The notes under the pieces: generated by a model
Database searches by the model: none
Seen by the model: only the letters and a program-made list of their open reading frames with translations
What the model was told of the DNA's origin: nothing
Program-made: the position numbers and the translations under genes
In this document: one piece after another, positions 61,075-64,000 of the stretch
Layout: every line of letters begins with the position of its first letter
Numbering within the stretch: position 1 is the stretch's first letter
Assembly (NCBI RefSeq): GCF_003112775.1
Contig: NZ_BFCH01000020.1
Location: 1-64,000 of the forward strand
Reading direction: 5' to 3'
Source: Mycobacterium montefiorense
GTDB lineage: Bacteria; Actinomycetota; Actinomycetes; Mycobacteriales; Mycobacteriaceae
DNA: 64,000 nucleotides

Positions 61075-61548
61075 TGATTGACGGATATTGGATTCGCGCT
61101 TTTCTTCCGGTCAACCGTCCGATAAGCATCACAAAAGCGATCTTTAAAGCGCTGCCGGGTGAACCCTCGACGGCTGTGCGAATGAATTTCGAGCAACTGA
61201 CATTGCAGCTGTGGCCTAGATGAGCCTGTCCTTGCAACCCTTGTTCGCCGAACCGGCTTTCGTATGCCAGCGTACTTAGCGTTGCGCTTGCGTATCCGAC
61301 GCAGGGTCGCCGCGCCGCTGCCGGGCAACTAAACGTGGTGTCACGTAGCCAGGAAATGCGCGTCCTGGATACCGGCGTTCTGGCACGGCAACATTCAAGA
61401 TGTGAGTGAGTACCAGTTAGCATCCAGAGCGTGCGCCGGGGCCAGAGCCGCCGCCGCCTGGCCGGGCATTTTTCCGAGATCCCCACGCCGTCGTCACTGA
61501 CTGCGATGGCCCGACAGCGAAGCGTGTCATCGACCGGTCTCGCCTTCG
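61075..61548. other. Gene-poor stretch between decayed fragments
   Basis: No frame here shows a family I recognise, a ribosome site or a credible start. It probably includes the lost N-terminal part of the monooxygenase fragment that begins at 61549 and ancestral upstream DNA of the QueD-like gene. Confidence 0.4.
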
Positions 61549-62133
61549 ATGTTTGCCCGGGCCTGCCCATCTACCGGCTGGATGTGCATGATTATCTTGT
61601 CTGGGCAGCCAATGCCGGCGTTGATCGGTGACGATGCAGCCGCCGAAGTTTATGCCACAAGGGATTTGCGTATCGCGGGGGCGATAGCGCCGAGCGGTTC
61701 GGCAACGCGTGTTTCCGGAGGCTACCGGGTGAGTGGTCAGTGGCAATGGAACAGCGGCGGTGTGCACAGCAATTGGGTTGCCGTGGGGGCCTTGACAACT
61801 GAAGAAGGTCCAGTACATCGAATCTTTTTGATTCCGGTTTCACAAACCGTGCAGCTCGATACCTGGCATGCCGCCGGTTTGGCCGGGACGGCGTCTAACG
61901 GTATCCGTATCGACGATGTCTTTGTGCCGTCCTCACGTACGTTGCCGCTCGAGCAGATGATGGACGGACATTTCCCACAACGTCGCTACAGCGCAAACCC
62001 GTACTTCAACCGTCCCTGGGTGATGCTAGCCAACTTCAGCGCCGGAGCGACGATGCTGGGTATGGCCCGCGGCGCAATGGACGTCTTCATGGACGCCTTG
62101 CCAACCAGGGGACCGGACACCGCGTTCCTGTGA
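61549..62133 (+). pseudogene. Truncated flavin-dependent monooxygenase / acyl-CoA-dehydrogenase-fold gene
   Basis: The frame shows the middle of an HsaA/HpaH-type class D flavin monooxygenase: ARACPSTGWMCMIILSG, GDDAAAEVYATRDLRIAGAI, GYRVSGQWQWNSGGVHSNWV, and GLAGTASNGIRIDDVFVPSS. The N-terminal helical domain (about 80 residues) is absent, and the frame stops at 62131-62133 soon after AMDVFMDALPT, before the C-terminal helices (about 120 residues). A full enzyme is near 390-400 aa and this is 194. It lies just upstream of the MarR gene, a typical partner of such monooxygenases. Confidence 0.65.
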
Positions 62134-62284
62134 ACATCGGCCTGCGCGTTGCACGCGATCACATGACTTCAGCAGCAATAGTTTTCAGCGTGGGCCGCTA
62201 TGTTCCGAGCTGCGGGACGACGGAAGTCCTACGCGCTTCTGATACGGCGACTAGGCTACGGCCTTCGCGGATTTCATTCACCTG

Positions 62285-62298
62285 GTTGATATGTCAAC
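62285..62298. promoter_or_regulatory. MarR-type operator candidate 1 (GTTGATATGTCAAC)
   Basis: Inverted repeat with 5-bp arms GTTGA/TCAAC around four bases, ending 21 bp before the MarR GTG start, so it overlaps the expected promoter. It is the exact reverse complement of two sites at 63032-63045 and 63074-63087. Likely autoregulatory site. Confidence 0.7.
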
Positions 62299-62319
62299 TT
62301 GCTGGGCTACGATGGGCGC

Positions 62320-62808
62320 GTGGCTGACGAACCATGGCTCAGTGCCGAGGAGCAGCAGGCCTGGCGAGCTTTCACGGAGATGCGGCATATCCTGGAACGG
62401 CATCTGGAGCGGCACTTACAGCGTGAGTTCGGCCTGTCCGACCCCGATTTCGAGATACTGGTCAACCTCTCCGAATCCCCAAAGGGACGGCTGCGCGCGT
62501 TCGAACTAGGCGGGGCGACACAATGGGAAAAGAGCCGGATGTCGCATCACCTGAGCCGGATGGAAAAACGAGGACTGATCCGCCGGAAAGCCTCCGGTGC
62601 GCGCTATCCGGATATCGTTTTGACCAAGGCCGGACGGGATGCCATCGAGGCTAGTGCACCGGCCAACGCGGTCCGCGTGCGGAGGTTCTTCATCGACATA
62701 CTTGGGCCCGACCGTCTCGCGATGCTGCGAGAAGCCGCAGACGACGTGCTCGCCGCTATCGAAGAACACCAGCAACGCGACTGCCCGCCCGAAATCAGCG
62801 GTTGCTGA
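62320..62808 (+). CDS. MarR-family transcriptional regulator
   Basis: Winged-helix regulator (162 aa): LQREFGLSDPDFEILVNLSESPKGRLRAFELGG, recognition helix around WEKSRMSHHLSRMEKRGLI and wing RRKASGARYPDIVLTKAGRD, then the dimer helix MLREAADDVLAAIEEHQQ. The GTG at 62320 (VADEPWLS) is preferred to a start at 62299, which lies directly beside the operator-like repeat. Probable autorepressor through the site at 62285-62298. The ligand is unknown; relatives respond to aromatic or phenolic compounds. Confidence 0.9.
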   Translation: MADEPWLSAEEQQAWRAFTEMRHILERHLERHLQREFGLSDPDFEILVNLSESPKGRLRAFELGGATQWEKSRMSHHLSRMEKRGLIRRKASGARYPDIVLTKAGRDAIEASAPANAVRVRRFFIDILGPDRLAMLREAADDVLAAIEEHQQRDCPPEISGC

Positions 62809-63031
62809 GGCTATTCAGCCAGATGCGGTGTACCCAAGTGGCGCCGCTACGTCAGCGAACCGTAGCCGTCGCGCAGCTAGGAAGTATGCAGCCTGAATAG
62901 GCGCCGAAGACCGCAGCATTATCGAAGGGATGAAACTGCCGATGACGACTATTCGTCCTGCGGGGCGTTGGCTGAACTTGGATTGGGTGCTTCCGATTAT
63001 CCAGCTAGGCTCGGTCTCCGGGCTCACCCAG

Positions 63032-63045
63032 GTTGACATATCAAC
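63032..63045. promoter_or_regulatory. MarR-type operator candidate 2 (GTTGACATATCAAC)
   Basis: Same 14-bp inverted repeat as at 63074 and, in reverse complement, as at 62285. Its centre is 42 bp from the next copy, four helical turns, so two dimers would sit on the same DNA face. Confidence 0.7.
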
Positions 63046-63073
63046 CTTCTGAAAGGTAATTTCGGATTGCCAA

Positions 63074-63087
63074 GTTGACATATCAAC
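63074..63087. promoter_or_regulatory. MarR-type operator candidate 3 (GTTGACATATCAAC)
   Basis: Identical to the site at 63032-63045, lying 182 bp upstream of the XRE-type regulator start. Two operators in tandem suggest a strongly repressed promoter in this gap. Confidence 0.7.
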
Positions 63088-63269
63088 CCGAAAGCCGACG
63101 AGGATGCAATGCCTAAACGACGGTCGATCGCGCCGGACAATGCTTATGCGGCATTGCAAGCTTGATGCGGAGTCCGCGCGTGATCCCGTCGCGCCGCACC
63201 CATGTGCCATGCAAGTTAGTCAACATGATTTCGTTATGATGCTCGGCCGCGCAAGGTAGCCCGGGGAAG

Positions 63270-64000
63270 ATGCAGGGTCAGCAGGCAGCCGATGGACGTC
63301 CGATTGGCGAGACCACTTTGGCGCAGTTTCTGCGTGCTCGCCGAGGTCGAGTCCGGCCCACCGATGTCGGTCTGACTATCGGCGGACGACGCAGGGTCGC
63401 CGGACTCCGCCGGGAGGAAGTGGCAGTGCTTGCCGGTATCGGCACCGACTACTACCGACGCCTTGAGCAAGGCCAAGAAGACAATCCGTCAGATCGGGTG
63501 CTCGACGCTATCGGCAGGGCGCTGCAACTCGATGACGACGCCTTGGCGCACATGCGAAACCTGGTGCACCACAACTCTGTTGCCGGGCATGTGGAACCGC
63601 TGCAGGAGCCGCATCATGCAATCGGGGTCCTACTTGACGGCTGGTCGCTGACGGCCGCGCTTGTCGTTGACCCCGGCATGACCGTGGTCAGCGCGAACAA
63701 GCTTGCCCAAGCGCTCTGCCCGCATCTTGGGGTCGGGGCTAACACCGTGCGGGCCTTCTTTGTCGAGCCACAGATGCGAAGTTTCTACCGTAACTGGGAG
63801 ACGCTGACTGCATGGTGTGTCTCGTTTATCCGCGCGATGCTTGGCCAACGTCGTGATCCGGCTCTGATCAGCCTGGTCGACGAATTGAGAACCCGCAGTG
63901 CACGGTTCCGTCAGTTGTGGGCTGAGCATGACGTCACACAGGAGACTCCTGGCGTGATGCTGATCAATCACCCGCAGGTAGGGCCCCTGGATCTCAACTA
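63270..64000 (+). CDS. XRE-family regulator with MmyB-like ligand domain (3' end outside window)
   Basis: The frame from ATG 63270 is open to the window end (243 codons). Residues about 15-95 are a helix-turn-helix of the XRE class: LAQFLRARRGRVRPTDVGL, RVAGLRREEVAVLAGIGTDYYRRLEQGQ and the following helix RVLDAIGRALQLDDD. Residues about 115 onward match the MmyB-like transcription-regulator ligand-binding domain (ALVVDPGMTVVSANKLAQAL; RSFYRNWETLTAWCVSFIRA). Such proteins usually control a neighbouring short-chain dehydrogenase or oxidoreductase gene, which could lie beyond the window. Confidence 0.9.
   Translation, partial: MQGQQAADGRPIGETTLAQFLRARRGRVRPTDVGLTIGGRRRVAGLRREEVAVLAGIGTDYYRRLEQGQEDNPSDRVLDAIGRALQLDDDALAHMRNLVHHNSVAGHVEPLQEPHHAIGVLLDGWSLTAALVVDPGMTVVSANKLAQALCPHLGVGANTVRAFFVEPQMRSFYRNWETLTAWCVSFIRAMLGQRRDPALISLVDELRTRSARFRQLWAEHDVTQETPGVMLINHPQVGPLDLN

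Larger units (their letters stand above)
62809..63269. other. Gene-poor region carrying two MarR-type sites
   Basis: 461 bp without a recognisable gene on either strand. A 131-codon open frame on the minus strand (62815-63210) reads through both operator repeats and shows no family features, so it is not called. The region should contain the promoter regulated by the two operator sites, but the adjacent target gene is missing or decayed. Confidence 0.5.

Noticed and set aside
62815..63210. 131-codon minus-strand frame containing the two operator repeats
   Set aside because: The repeats encode VDMSTW twice, which is a by-product of the 14-bp palindromes. No start signal, ribosome site or family similarity.

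Overview
The window is a high-GC chromosomal segment from a slow-growing Mycobacterium. From about 1 to 47.6 kb it follows, with gaps and insertions, the gene order I recall for M. tuberculosis H37Rv from rpfA (Rv0867c) to the thiolase Rv0914c. Codon use, GTG starts, ATGA/GTGA stop-start overlaps and actinobacterial families (DUF3027, DUF2530, DUF2537, SepH, PrrAB, EchA6, CtpE) all fit. No tRNA, rRNA, CRISPR array or intact insertion sequence was seen. The window opens inside rpfA and closes inside an XRE/MmyB-type regulator.

Region by region. 1-2.7 kb: rpfA behind a ydaO-type (c-di-AMP) riboswitch leader, then moaD2, moaA2 and a YccF membrane protein. 2.8-6.3 kb: cold-shock protein, fadE10, glutathionyl-hydroquinone-reductase-like protein. 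6.3-9.2 kb: an accessory pair, alkane hydroxylase (alkB) and a Tat-exported GMC/cholesterol-oxidase-like flavoenzyme. 9.7-25.7 kb: conserved backbone with an MFS protein, MarR, SpoU methylase, SepH, SerC, an AurF-like diiron oxygenase, FprB, CitA, PdxH, GltA2 and a phytoene-dehydrogenase-like oxidoreductase. 25.8-26.6 kb: ruins of the arfABC (ompATb) operon. 26.6-28.7 kb: prrA-prrB two-component system. 28.9-33.9 kb: a heterodimeric ABC exporter and an SDR, separated by broken copies of accD3 and of the second exporter gene. 34-47.6 kb: accD3, echA6, an MBL-fold protein, Mug glycosylase, a beta-lactamase-fold lipoprotein, ctpE, the Rv0909/Rv0910 pair, a cyclopropane-synthase-like methyltransferase, carotenoid oxygenase and thiolase.

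47.8-64 kb is accessory and I do not recognise it as the M. tuberculosis order. It has an MHS-type transporter, a Thr/Pro-rich exported protein, a DUF4185 (GH183-type) exported protein, a potassium module (TrkA/RCK protein divergent from a CPA1 antiporter), a GGEEF diguanylate cyclase followed by trHbN, AraC and LysR regulators, and a LysR-controlled cysteine hydrolase plus MBL operon. From 60 kb it decays into fragments: a frameshifted flavohaemoprotein tail, a QueD-like protein lacking catalytic residues and a truncated acyl-CoA-dehydrogenase-fold monooxygenase. A MarR regulator follows with three near-palindromic operator-like sites.

The points most worth a second look are the arfABC erosion, the fossil tandem duplication at accD3/ABC exporter, the three matching MarR-type operators beside gene-poor DNA, the alkB-GMC pair, and the cysteine hydrolase/MBL operon. 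Functions are inferred from motifs and remembered families; no search was run.
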